A stretch of 64,000 nucleotides of DNA from Ligula intestinalis (taxonomy: Eukaryota; Platyhelminthes; Cestoda; Diphyllobothriidea; Diphyllobothriidae): assembly GCA_036362985.1 (NCBI GenBank), contig JAYGXS010000003.1, positions 32,934,339-32,998,338 on the forward strand. The letters are read 5' to 3'. The notes under the pieces were generated by a model. The model saw nothing but the letters and a program-made list of their open reading frames with translations. It did not search any database and was not told where the DNA came from. Made by a program: the position numbers and the translations under genes. Positions 46,983 to 59,075 of the stretch are shown piece after piece (position 1 is the first letter of the stretch; each line of letters starts with the position of its first letter).

Positions 46983-47810
46983 CTACATCGATTTTTGGAG
47001 GCTGCAGTGCGTACGCTCTAGCTGGACTTGACGAGAGCCAATAACGCTAAGTTGAGACCAACAGATACCACAAGTGCGAGAGAATACTCGTATTCCAGGA
47101 ATTTCTATTGGTAAAGGAGACATATGGTCGATCACTGGAACAAAACTTATTTTTTCCTGAGCTTTCAAGCTCTTACAAGAGCCCATCGTCAGAGGTGGAG
47201 AAACAGTAACAAATGTGGAAGCTACTTGGGGCGCGTGTACAATAACTAAAGTTTTGAACGTGCAGAAAATCAATAATTGTGTGTGCTGCCGACTTGCCAC
47301 TGAGGGCTGTGCTAGCCTGTGCCAGTAGGCAAGATCGACAAGTTGAGTGGAAATATTTACAGAAATAGAATCGTCAACAAAACAAGTAATAGTTATGGTG
47401 GGAGGGATGGGCAATTAAAAAAGTCATAGGAGAAGGGAAGGAGGATGAGAAGCGAGGGATTATGTAGGCTTGGGCGCCAAATGACCACGTCAGCATCCAA
47501 AGTGGGATGATTATGGAGGATTTTGGGCCAATTGATTACGGCGAGCGTCTGGATGTGATCGTTTGCAATAGCGTAAGGCCCTGTACGCTGGCGCCAATTC
47601 GACACATCTGTTGACCGAATTCTCATCCGTGGACCAGGCTTCGATAAATTCTCTGCTCGTCTTGTTTCCCACGTGGGCGAGTACCTTGACGGCAGCGAAG
47701 TTGAACTCATGGCCTGTTTCGTAGGTGTGAGTTGCAACTTGTGATGACTCGTTGCCTAGTCGCACGGTCTGCTTGTGTTCACGTATACGCGACAAGAACT
47801 TACTCATTCT
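46983..47810 (-). mobile_element. Penelope-like element fragment, GIY-YIG tail
   Basis: From 47807 the - strand reads SRIREHKQTVRLGN, QVATHTYETGHEFNF and REFIEAWSTDENSVNRCVEL, the second half of the GIY-YIG region and the end of Penelope-like proteins. The rest down to 46983 is probably its 3' part: KSLKAQEKISFVPV resembles sequence after the domain in such elements. This differs from the copy at 39 kb, so two subfamilies are present. Confidence 0.75.
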
Positions 47811-50800
47811 AGCAACTGGAAAGCTTCAGACACCGGAAGCCTTTATTAAACTCAGGTGGCAGAACCTCGTGATGAGACCTAAAAATCGTGCCTAAATTGT
47901 CCTCGTGGCTACCGAGACAGCCTGAACCGACAACCTTTGCAATAAAAATTCGGGAGTGGGAATCCCGCGCTGCTAAACCGTTCACATTTTTGTCAGTACA
48001 GTGGATTAATAAGGCCTCCAGTCAGAAAATAGAAGATCACTTCAAGTTTACAAAGTCAAGTTTATATATCCCTCTCGAAATCTAATGAAGCCTTCAAGAG
48101 TCTGACCTACTCTTACACTACCCTATCTTGCTTCTTATAGATACGCAAGAGGATAGCCGAGCACCGGTCATCAGGATAGAAACAAGGACCCGCACGTTCA
48201 CTCAATAAATTAGAACATTAAAGGAGGTCAGAGCTTCGGCAACAACATCAGTGTTGAAAGGTATGGTGTGTTGAAGGTGCTTGAAGCATTCCCACCAGTA
48301 CTTGAATTTGGCCGAAATGACAGCAGTGGAACGGTTATTCAGATTGGGAGCAGTTACCCATTCAGATGTTTTACTACTAACTTGAAGAATAATTTTCAAG
48401 GGTTATTGAGTGGCAGAAACCTTCGAGGCCTACTCCATGCAAGTGGTTCATTTAGCCCAATTATTTTCTGTCGTTTAAGTCGATTTTGCAGTCACTTTCC
48501 GGAGTTGATGGAACGAAAAATCGCTTAGGTAAGAAGTTCGGGCAGTCTGAATAGAGAACGGTGAGGTCCTTTTCTTGGTCACCACAGTGCTTCTGGGTTG
48601 ATCTACGGATTTTCTCGTTTATTGGCTAGACTGACGACCTAAATGAAAACTATTTGCTATTACCATCTCAGACTTGGGTCGTAAAAAGAGGCGGCATTGT
48701 TGTGCTCATGTCGTCGGCTGCGCTGGTTTGTTGTATTTTTTGTGACATAAAATCAGTTTACATTGGCCGATCTGTGCGCGGATACAAGGTGAAATTCCAG
48801 GTCTGACTTGTAGGTCTTACACATTTAGGTATCATGCATTGATGTGTTATCATGAACGCGGCTAAGTAACTTTGAACCTACTAGAATGTGGAAAAGACGG
48901 CAGTACAACAACGCTTAGGCATCAAGTCAGTAGATGACTGAAGCGAGCACGAAAACAGTAGATAGTTTGCTTGTTGTGGAAGGGTATATCGTCACACTGT
49001 TTACTAGAAAAGTCGTGGGAAACGTTTTGATCCTTAGGATATTTATTGGGCGAGAGCCCGTCGGGGATCCGGACTTTGGACAAGCAGCAAACATTCTCTT
49101 GTACCGATGGAAACTGCGCACCGTCAGACTTTAATTATCCGAGCCCAGGAACATTCGCACACTTCAGCATCAAATCCCAAAAGCATGGACTGCGTTACCT
49201 GAATTGCATATTATTTCAGAAAATTTCTCGGGAATTTTGAATAAAGGCTGCTGACTACCAGCTTCATTCCTGTTCTGATATTCTCAAAAAGTAGCGTCAA
49301 ACTGGAAAAGTTTGATTCTCTTAGCAGTTTCGATATTTTATCAAAATATAGCGTTTTGAAATGCAGCAGCGACCATGATGTTGAAAACAGTACCATAAAG
49401 AAAGGACGAGGAAACCGTCAGAAACACCGGTCTTATGCGCAGAAGTGAAATTCTAACCTGAATACTTGGAGCGTCGACCGGTTCTGTCAACGATGCCGCA
49501 CACGCAGGCGCGATGATGGGGTTAAGGGTAACCATATGACTAAACTGAAATTAACGTGATAAAAGTTTACTTATAATTGCAGTACAAGCCCTTATCACCG
49601 CCCTCAACTGTTTCGGATGGCTCCTTGACACCAAAAAAACCTGGGCAACTATTAGGCAGGGCACGTTTATCAATAGTTGTTTTTCGACTGAGCCTCGGGT
49701 ATTGTTACCGCAATCAATATCTCAAGTAGGTACATGTCGCAGATTGTCAATGCATTTAGCTCCGTTCAACAAAATTTCCGGCGGTAGATCATACTGAATA
49801 ACGGTATTCCACCGAAGATTTTTGGAGAAAATTAAGCGTAGAATCTTTTCAGGTGGATATGGTATGTAGCCTGTGTGCCCAAGATGTATGCGATATTATT
49901 TTTACCTTATCCTCCGACTTTAACTCGCAGACCACACCCTTAACATACGATAATATAATCAGCTTTCACTGCTCATCAGCTGACATTTTTGTCATTGCGC
50001 TGAGCCAATCTGGCAGTGAAACTGGTCGAACTGATACTATGCCCGAGCACGGTAGGCACTGGAAACTTTGCATGCTTGGCAAACTCCAGAAGTGAGAATA
50101 AAACTAATTTTGAGCGGACTTTCATCTCCACAGTTTTCGAACTACGAGGTCAGTGTTCTAACTGGTTCGAAGTCACATACGAAGCAATCATGGAAAACGA
50201 TTACTCGTATACACAAAACATCCTTCTTTGCTTGAACCTACAACAGCCTAAATGAAAAGAGATTCAGCCACTCGGACGTTGAAACTTTACCGCATGGAGA
50301 ATAATCGATTTACCGCCGGTTACTCCACAACAGGATCCTCAGAGATGTTTGACTTATTACCTAAAAAGCTACTAAGACTGACGTCACGGTCACCGAAACG
50401 TCATCGCAAACCCGAACAAGATGAAACTCTTAAAACCTTAAGTTGAAGTAGACACTAAGCATGGCTTAAGTAACAATAACCTGGTTTATTCGTTGTATTC
50501 TAAACTACCATTGTATCTTTGATAGGCGGCGCACTCGCCTGGACCGACATTCGAATTTATATTCAAACTGTGTATTTTGCACAGTTTGGTTAGGTGAAGT
50601 ATAAACTGCTTATGAGGTCCAGTCGAATTCTCCGCAACGACCAGGCAGAGCTTAAAATACGAAAACCGCGCGAGGATATTTTTCCAAAGGAATCTTATCC
50701 TAAGCTTATCTATAGTGCTTACTCTCTGACCGGAGAGGACACTGTTTAGCTCCAAAAAGACACATTGACAAATCTTCCGCACACAATACAAGAAACATGA

Positions 50801-51190
50801 CTACTTGGGTGATCGGCAAAGTCTGTTAATACGTAAATTATTCCTCCACAATGCAACCGAACAACACTAGACATCCGCGTGTGTAAAATGTATAGTTGAC
50901 GAATTCAATCCTACAAAAGGCATGGACTTAAAAAAGCTATGATTCTCATGTTTGGAGTGGGGGGCAATCAAGCTCAAATTTTCACCTCGTTTATCGCCAA
51001 CTGACTAGCAGAACTGATGAAAGATAGACTTTAAAAGAGGGGAAGTTGGCCAATAGGGGAACTATAAACTTCAATAGGGAAAGTTTGCGAACCAGAAAAT
51101 TCGAATGACTCAGGGGATAAAGCAGTTTTTCTCCTAAACGACAGTTTTTCTCCTAAAAATCTCTGAGGAGTTTTTTCACTGTCTGCTCCT
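47811..51190. other. No gene recognised
   Basis: 3.4 kb with only short frames. No transposon protein, exon or strong repeat seen by eye. Confidence 0.4.
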
Positions 51191-51203
51191 ATTTTCATCC
51201 TAT

Positions 51204-51717
51204 GACACAGGACAACTGGCCTCGCCAACAGTCTAAGCAACAATTTTTTGCTACCACTGCACATATGTACAAATAGGGCACTCAAAGGAATTTTTCCTAC
51301 ATACCCTCAATATACTGATACTGATACTGAGTATCACACACTGCAGTTGAGCAAAATATCAATAAGTACATTGTTGGTTACCTGAAGAAAATACAGACCG
51401 TTTAAACATAGATGCAGTGCTGAAAACATGTAGTCTAGTAGCCTGTTTTTTTAAAGTCATGTTAGGATAATAATGTCACCACAAGTATATTTTTTGCAGC
51501 ATTAAGTAGATAGTGACATGATTACCGTAAATTGGTGATTGGCCTCTGCAAAAAATCTGAGAAATTAAGGTCGGGAAAGTTTATTACCGATTGACACAGG
51601 ACAACTGGCCTCACCAACAGTCTGAGAAGCAAATTTTCTGCCACCACTGCACATATGTAAAAATAGGGCACTCAAAGTAATTTTTCCTACATATCCCTCT
51701 ATAAACTGATACTGATA
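51204..51717. repeat. Direct repeat pair of about 124 bp, 389 bp apart
   Basis: 51204-51325 and 51593-51717 match closely: GACACAGGACAACTGGCCTC, ACCACTGCACATATGTA, AAATAGGGCACTCAAAG and TTTTTCCTACATA in the same order. A smaller tandem CAGTTTTTCTCCTAAA occurs twice just before (about 51122 and 51142). May be short LTR-like ends or a duplicated short element. Confidence 0.75.
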
Positions 51718-52173
51718 TATACAGAATCTCAATAACAGCAAATAGAAAAAACGTCAAATAGAAGTTCAACGAAGTCAGATGCAATGAATTGAACTGAAAA
51801 TATACCAGATTATTACCACGAAACAAAAACGATCCCGACAAGTGATAACTTTCAAGAAGGCGGGCTCGTATTGGAAAATTTAAAAGTTAACTTCTTAATT
51901 TGGTTGGCTCAAACATACAAGTCGAATTTACTATGGTAAAGAAAGGCAAATGCCTATGAACTCCCTAAGTTTACGTTCATTGATATCCATAATCATTAAT
52001 TTTGGATGTATTAACTCGGCCTACCCAGTTTAAAAAGATCCCCACGTGTGTTCTTGTTGTAGAGGCTAGAATACATAACTGACTGTTCATAGTTTAGGGA
52101 ATAATTTCAGCAAAACGCCTAAGGGAATTTAAACCCGATTAATCATTAGTCACCGTTCTGATGGGGGAGGACT

Positions 52174-52318
52174 TTTGTCCTTGAGCTCCCTATTCATATC
52201 CAAAATCACACGAAAGTTTAACTCTAACAATAGGTAATATGACTAATGTAGTGGTGACATCAACTATGCGAGTGAGGCAGTCGCACAGTGCCGCTACTGG
52301 CACAATATTTATGATATT
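52174..52318. repeat. Dispersed repeat, copy 2
   Basis: Matches 95-245 in the same orientation (TGTCCTTGAG, TATTCATA, AAATCACA, AACAATA, CGCTACTGGCACAATAT). Confidence 0.6.
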
Positions 52319-52860
52319 TAAAACAGTATCTCTGAAAATGGGAATCAACTAAGCATTTAAAGGTCGCAATGATCCTGAAACAACCATCCAGCAGGCGGGC
52401 GCTTCGAAATCGACCTCCGTTCCTGACCTCCAAGGGATTTAAAATTTCTTCGATATTAGGGCTATTAGAAGACTATACAGCTTTTCAGGACTGGGAATCA
52501 ACCTCGACCGACGAATACAGTACCCTTCCGAAGTTTACAACCGGACTTATCTTACTCCTGCAAAATTGTGGATTCATCGGGCTCTATCCTTCGTCGTTCT
52601 ACTGTTTCTACGCCCAGGAAAGATATCCCATCGCCGAACAATAGAGCTACATCTACTACAAAGGCGGAGTCGTTCTTAATAACATTGACATTCCTTGTAC
52701 TGTCGTGTCAAAGTTATCGTCAAAATTAGGCTTTTGGGGAATTTTCTCAGCCATCATTCCACTTCTATTGATTATAGTGCAGAATTTTATCTGAATGTCT
52801 TCGCATAAAGTTATTGAAGGCTCGGGAATTGTAAGCTGGTGCGATTCAACCTTGAAGGAG
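52319..52860. other. No gene recognised
   Basis: A 91-codon + frame at 52369-52644 continues after a stop toward 52790 but has no family I can name. Confidence 0.35.
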
Positions 52861-52866
52861 GGGAAA

Positions 52867-53003
52867 AAACCTTCGCCAGTGCCTGTATTCGAACTCCCGA
52901 CATCGCCGCACAAAGGGGAAAAAGTCGGTGCACCACCCGGATTTGAACCTCCGACCCCTCGCGTAGAAGTCTAGGGCATAGACCACTGTGCTATCACGGA
53001 AAT
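52867..53003 (-). mobile_element. tRNA-derived SINE remnants, two in tandem
   Basis: On the - strand, 53003-52926 has an A-box-like GATAGCACAGTGGTC and a B box GGTTCAAATCC (52949-52939), spaced as in a tRNA. The acceptor ends do not pair, so it is not a working tRNA gene. Just beyond lies a second B-box-like GAGTTCGAATAC (about 52898-52885), suggesting two tRNA-like heads side by side. Confidence 0.6.
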
Positions 53004-53182
53004 GTAACGGTTATTCAATAGCTTTATCATCTACATCAAAACGGTCTAGACGTCTTTCGAAAAGTCCTCCTGCCAAACAGACGGAAAGTCCTAAAAGTTT
53101 AAGGGATACGAATTATAAAGACGAGGCTTACATAAGGGGTGCAACTTAAAAAAGTGAGGCTTGCATATCATCTCTTACGCTT

Positions 53183-54335
53183 TTGCACACATTCGTAGAC
53201 CACGATAGGGAGCTCAATAATCTGAAAATGGAGATGGAGGAATTGAAGGAATCTCTTCGCTTCCTCCTTAAAGTGGACAACAAAACATTACCTGAATCTG
53301 AGAGTAGCCAGCAGTGGAGAGTAAGTGCAGAATCCCGGGGTGGAGCATCTACTGAGGGAAGTGAACAGACATCGCCAACCCGGGACGCGAAATTGTTAGC
53401 GTCCACCTCAAATCCTCTTGATACTGCACGAAAAAACGCATCCATCAATCAGCACGCTCAAATCAGAGAAGGAGATTTCACAACTCCACTTTCTTGTGAA
53501 GTCGGTTCGGGCACAGACAGTTAGCAAAAACAAGGTAGTGGGTATGCTAAGGCTGCATACATATCACTGAAAAAACCACAAATGCAGGAGGGGGACAGCA
53601 CGAAGACAGCTCTGAACAGTGCCATCCCAGTTTCCGAAAGAAGCCTATCTCTGGTGATAGTAAGGAAAGCACAAAGTCACAAGCCATTCCTATCAATACC
53701 TTGTGGGCTTCCGATGGCAGTAGGGCTGGAAATATATCAAGGGTTTCACTTGACTGCCAAAACTGCGTAGTTGTTTAGGGCCTACCTGAGTCAAATGGAA
53801 CTACTCCGAAAAAAAGGATGCATGCGGACATGGAAAAGTTTCGGGACCTGCTAAAAGACATGCTCCGACAGCGAGAGACAGTAGGAGTTTGTGGAGCTTT
53901 CAGGATGGGCAAACAGGTTACTGAACAGACGGAAAGTGTCCGACCTCGACCTATCAAGATAGTCTTGGATAACAAAGAACAGGTGAACTTGGTTCCGTCC
54001 CGGAAAACAGCTGTCCGCCACTCATATAAGACGGTGTTTTTTTCAGACAGACTACTCTCTAGCGGAACGTCAGAAACACCAAGAATTGGTGGCGGAAATA
54101 CGGGGAGAGAAAGAGAGCGCTGAAGAGAGCAATCTGGCTATCTTCAGGGACCAAATAATACAGAAAACTACCATAAAGCTGTGGAAGCAGTCAATCCTGA
54201 TGACGGCTGTGGTCTAGTATTACTGGCAAACTCGCGCCCAAACGCACTGGACACTGCGGAGTCTAGTTGGCTAAAATTTCTGTATACTAACGCCCAGAGT
54301 TTATTCTCGAATATTGATGAACTTCGAATACATGT
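53183..54335 (+). mobile_element. LINE A-type ORF1 and start of endonuclease
   Basis: 53183-53524 opens with a coiled-coil-like stretch (ELNNLKMEMEELKESLRFLL). 53818-54123 has GAFRMGK and RPRPIKIVL, matching the RNA-binding ORF1 region seen at 3.7 kb (AFRIEK, RPRPLKVIL). Near 54270 the endonuclease start LKFLYTNAQSLFSNIDELR appears, and then the element is cut at about 54335 by Gypsy sequence of opposite orientation. Frames are separated by stops. Confidence 0.75.
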
Positions 54336-54339
54336 AGCC

Positions 54340-56760
54340 GATGGGTCCCCTGATGATAGAAGGGGTAACAGACAGGATGGGGGGATAGAAGGTCGGGGAG
54401 CAGGGGAAGGGGGACCACAGAGCTCGTCCGGCGGAATGTCCGGGATAACAGCTTTGGGTGGTCTACGCTCACGACTTCCTCTCATGTTCCACGAAGGATG
54501 CGGAAGGCCTTCTCACCTCGAGAGACAATACGGAACGGGCCGTCGTAGGGTGGTTCCAGTGACCGACGAAAAGACGTGAGATCATGTCGCCCAGTCTTTT
54601 CCGAGATATGACTCGGACACAGAAGGCCTTGGTGGAACCGGAAACGGCGTCCGCAAAAACTGTCGGAGGCGATGCAGAAGGTGCGCAGGATCTTCGACCG
54701 TACTTGGAGGAGATGGCAAAATCATCTCATTGGGAATTTGGACAGGGGTGCCGAACACCAATTCAGCGGCGAAGCAGTCAAGGTCTGGCTTGAAGGAGGA
54801 ATGAACTTCCAACAGTACCAGTCAGGAACTCCCGTCCAAAATTACTGTATCGCGATGCAGTAGGTCTTCATTTTTTAGAGGAGAAGGCTAAAGGTTGGGT
54901 CTGACCTGCAAGGTGCTGCTGGAAAACCGCGCCAACCACGAAATTGGAAACATTAACCATGAGTGAGATGGGAGCATCAGAGACTGAGTGCGTCAAGAGG
55001 ATGGCATCGGCTAGGGCAGTCTTAACCTTGTCGATAGCAGCGAGAGCGCCTGAAGACAGCTCGAAGGAACGTTTGGGAGGAATTGGTTGTAGACCTCCAC
55101 CATACTCAAAAATAGCTGGAGTTGACGCTTAGAAACAGAGGGCAGGAATTTGCGGATGGCAACAACGTTCGAAAGGAGAGGACGGATGCCGGTGGTGCCA
55201 ACCATATGTCCAAGAAATTCAAGAGAGGGAAAGCGGAAAGTGCACTTTGAGGGGGTTGGGGACAGCGACAAATTGCTGAGGGTGTTCAAACACCATTGCG
55301 CGATGATCCTTGTGGTCCGTATTGGTAGAACTGGTAACCAAAACGGCATGAATGCAGACGTAAACCAAAAGAAGGCATGAAACACTGTCTACGAACTCTG
55401 CAAGGTTTGGGAAACGTTGCGGGGTCCGAACAGCACGCGTAGGAACTCAAAGGGGCCATTTTTAAAACGTCCTCTGGAGCTATAGGCATCTGATGGAAGG
55501 CACGGATCAGGTCCATCTTCGAGAACGCAGACTTGCTGAATAAGGCACCGGCAAAATCATGAATATGCGAAATGAGGTAGCAGTCCGGGGTGGTGACATT
55601 GTTCAAGCCCCCTGTAGTCACCGCAGAGACCCAGTAACTAGTGGCAGCCTTTGGGGCCATATAAAAAGGGTGAGACCCATGGGTTTTCAGATTTAAAAAC
55701 GATACCTAGGCGCTAAACGCTGAGCCCGGGAAAATGTAGGAGGACTCATGGTTCGGATTTGGTGCAAAACGTCGTGTAATGGTCTGGAAGCACTGGGGAT
55801 TTGACGAGTGAGACCAGGAGATCTGACAAGAAGTTGCTGAAATAGACCATCTAGGCCGGGGTCTAGGAGGGCAAGTTGACGGGACACCTCAGTAGAGTGA
55901 CTACTTCAGACACTCAGCTTCGTGGTCTGATCGTGTAGACGCGAGCAACAGCAGTCGACCATAACTTCGAAAGCTGCAAAAGTCTGCATTGAGAATGGCA
56001 CAGGGCATGTCAGCAACGAAAAAGACCCAAGGAAGGAGACGCTGGAAACCGATATACAAAGAGAGGGAACAGGCACAAAATGTGGCTAGCTGCGAGGTGC
56101 TGACAGCTTGAAGGAAGAGGTCAGGGTTGGGGGCATTCATGGTCGGCTGCTGAAGGAGGAATGACGCTCATTTCAGCGCTAGTATCAACCAAGAAACGTC
56201 TGCCACTCAGGGCGTCGCAGACATCAAAGATACGACCGGGGCTAGAAACGCCAGCCAAATTGGTGGCATTCAACTTCACGTGGATCGGCTTTATCCGTTT
56301 GCTCTGATTGGAAATTAAGGAGCAGAGAGATAGGCAGCGATGGACTTTTGCACCGAAGGCAGTGTTATACGAGGAGATGAGGGTTGAGGTGAAATCTGAT
56401 GAAGCTGGGTGGCAATGCCGGCTAGATGACCTCGGCGAAATCTGAGATGCAGAGGTTGCTTGCGGTTGAAGATAAGCTATCTGATTGGCGAACTACGCAA
56501 TCCCAGCCTTCAACTGTGAGAGGGGAGGCGCAGAAACAACTGGAGAAGTATACGGTGCGTTAATTGGTGGCTTGGAAAAGCTGTGCATCTCTATCAGCCT
56601 TTCAGCCAACTGAGTGGGTTTTGTAACACTAGAACCATCAGAAGCAGGTGCCGAAATTCGCTGAACTTCTGGTGGAAAAATGTTGATAGTCAACGTCTGA
56701 CCATTTCGTAGACTTGAAAACAGAGTGGATTCGGAAGGAGTTATCGCAGGGGGTAAAGTA
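54340..56760 (-). mobile_element. Ty3/Gypsy-like element, internally deleted
   Basis: On the - strand: gag-like end (56693-56493), protease FLVDTSAEMSVIP near 56200 (usual DTGAE has become DTSAE), and FFVADMPCAILNADF (56040-55950). Reverse transcriptase (55660-55286) has GGLNNVTTPDCY, FSKMDLIRAFHQMPIAPEDV, and the part with SLEFLGHMVG and SKRQLQLFLSMVEVYNQFLP is at 55250-55080. Then, within about 150 bases, it jumps to the integrase C-terminal segment (54812-54582, CFAAELVFGTPVQIPNE) and tail. RNase H and the integrase core are missing. Of a different lineage from the element in MICU1 intron 6. Confidence 0.85.
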
Positions 56761-57160
56761 ACTTAACCCCAAGCAACTGCGATCTTCAGACTATGGCTGT
56801 TTAGTAGAGAAGAAGTCTTGGAAAGGCCAGAGTAGTAGGAACAGCATATTGTGTACACAGAGGAATGGAGAATAGGTGGAAAGAGATTTGACTTGGAAGC
56901 GATTTATTGGGTACACAAGACACGTTGCCGTGGATTGACTGCTTGCTGGTGATTGACCAGTGCGACCATATGGCTTCGTGTGAGCAGCGGTGTTTTGTTT
57001 ACGCGCTTGGATTTGTTCGTGTAGGAGTGATTGTCTGACTTTAGGTCGCGTGATTAGTTGCGTTGAGGGCCCAGTCTGGGGATGTGATAACAAGGTTACG
57101 TGGACGCCAAATAGGCTAGCTGACGCGGCTAGCCCGAGGTGCACGGGCGACCCTGACTAA
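56761..57160. other. Unassigned, possibly the Gypsy leader or LTR
   Basis: Lies just upstream (in the - sense) of gag. A 117-codon - frame (57144-56791) has no recognisable domain. No LTR pair could be shown. Confidence 0.3.
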
Positions 57161-57412
57161 GCTCAGTTCAACCCTGTAACGACGACCGTGTTTTGATGAA
57201 GTGCCTGTCGGTTGGCCAGCTTATCGCGAGCATTGGGACGGAGAGCATTAAAGCCACTGTTACCCTCCTGTGGGAGAAAAAGGGGGTTAAGGAGCGCGGC
57301 TTTAAACAAATGCTAGGTCACGACTTCTGCCAGAAAACCATGGCTGTCAAACTGCGGGCCTTTTCATCGCTCATCTCAAAGGACGGTTTAGGACGTTAGG
57401 AGGAGTCCTCTC

Positions 57413-58620
57413 ACACTAGCAACCTGGAATGTGCGCCGAGACAGCCAACTGGTAAGGATAGACGAGCAAAGATTACCCGAGCGACCGTTCTACGGTGATG
57501 CGCTGTGGGTGCGCGCCGCCAAGGAGGAAAAAAAGAGGTGCTACAAGGACACTCTGAAGAATTCCCTGAAGCGTCTTCAAATCAACACGATGACCTGGGA
57601 AGAATTCGCGCCGGACCGATCTGCGTGGTGAACAACAGCGAAAACTGACGCAGCTGCCTACGAAGTCAATCAGATCGCTGCAGCCAAGGTGAAAAGGATG
57701 GATCGCAAGTCCCAAGCCCTTCTAAACTGCCTGCGCTGTCAACCCACCTTCCGTGTATGTATCGGCTTGGTCGGTCATTTCCGGACGCAGTGCACCATCC
57801 CTCCGACGGCATCCACTTTTTTGTACCCCGACTAGTAGGCGGAAAGAAAGCAAAGAGCCGGTTTCTGATAGCAAAAACTTTATTCAGGGTCACATATAGA
57901 CACAGATTTGTTAGCTTTTCCACTCCAGCCTATTAATGGGATCCTGGTTCTTCTGAAACATTCCTGGGCTAACATGCAAACGGGCATTCTGGAACATTCT
58001 GGACTGTGGCAGCCCACATGCTGATTGGCCAATTCCCACGCTGTGTGCTCCGACAGAATGTTTTTGACAGGCATGTGAGTGGTTTTCAGGTGGGCTGGTT
58101 GCAACAAAACCTGCTGCCGATCCACACGCATGCGTCTGTTGGCGTGTACTTTTCGCCGCTGGCCGTGAGTGTCTCGCGGCTCGCGTCCCCGTAATACCCT
58201 TCTACGGCGTCAGTCATTTCAAAAGTCCCTCCTGTGTCCAGCACCTCTTCAACGACCATCCTCACCATAGAAGTTCAACCACCAGATGCCCCGCTGTCTT
58301 CGTCCGCCGACATCATCCTCTCTACTGCGATTCGCTCACTCTCCTTAACACCGACCACCACAAAAACCACACCTCTGACTCTCTCCACCCATTCCTACAC
58401 AACACTTCCTGCCATCATCTTCATCACCACATCTGCCACCTCTACCAGCACAGGTGGCTCGAGTTTAATCTGCCCTCACTGTAATCGTACATTCGTCTCA
58501 CGCATCGGCCCGGTCAGTCACTTGCAAATCCATCGCACAGAGACTGGTGAACCAATGCCTGCAGTAACACACAGCAGAGGCCGCCGCCTTCAGCCTGCCT
58601 GCAGCCTGCCTGCAGCCTGA
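57413..58620 (+). mobile_element. LINE tail (type C) running into C2H2 zinc fingers
   Basis: The frame at about 57421-57628 reads LVRIDEQRLPERPFYGD and EEKKRCYKDTLKNSLKRL, the end of an RTE-like reverse transcriptase. After one TGA (57629) and a shift it goes on as AAAYEVNRIAAAKVKRMDRK into a first finger, CLRCQPTFRVCIGLVGHFRT, at about 57730-57790. After an inserted segment (about 57800-58204) the same protein resumes as a Ser/Thr/Pro-rich linker (58234-58450), then a second finger, CPHCNRTFVSRIGPVSHLQI-H, near 58470-58530. The usual third finger is missing or cut. Fingers read as a C-terminal extension of the LINE protein. Confidence 0.8.
57800..58204 (-). mobile_element. Probable solo LTR inserted in the LINE zinc-finger tail
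   Basis: Interrupts sequence that is continuous in the related copy at 63.2 kb; the host sequence CGGC(A/G)TC occurs on both sides, with ACGGC as a possible five-base target duplication. On the - strand it carries AATAAA (about 57885) near its 3' end, followed by GTTTTTGCTATC and a CTCTTTGCTTTC stretch, like the R-U5 part of an LTR. No protein-coding region. Confidence 0.5.
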
Positions 58621-58735
58621 CTCTCAGCCAGCCAGCTCAGACAGCCATTCCACCCAGCAAGACACAAACTGAGCTGACTGTGGTATCCAAGTTATCCCGT
58701 CAGTTGGCAACCCTCTAAACCGCGGCATTTAGCGC

Positions 58736-59075
58736 ACCGTGATAGCGTCGAGCGCGTCAGATTGATTATATTGAGGAAAGAAATGTGCGGAGGATTGACC
58801 ACACTCTTTCCCCCACTACCTTGATCAAGCCACCGCCTAACTGATTGGTCGCCTGAGGTGGGATGGTCGCAGTGGCTGACAGGGCCGGCGGACCCCTCTG
58901 CGCATGCCGCAGCACGACCTGGCCCTCTTGAAACACACACCAGTGTATACAAACTCAGGAGATTAGATGGAGCTGGTGCCTCCAGACTCCCAGTGCCACT
59001 CATCAGCCACTTTCCACACAACACACATCGGGCTGATGATGAGTCTGGTGAGTGCGTCAGTTGACAGTGTTAAAG
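58736..59075 (+). repeat. Dispersed repeat of about 330 bp, + copy
   Basis: Matches the inverted end of the window (about 64000-63690): TCGAGCGCGTCA, GATTATATTGAGGAAAGAAA, GCAGTGGCTGACAGG, CTCATCAGC and TGCGTCAGTTG in the same order. Family unknown. Confidence 0.75.

Noticed and set aside
50130..50250. Possible exon after TTTCATCTCCACAG
   Set aside because: The acceptor looks fair, but the frame is short and resembles no protein I know.
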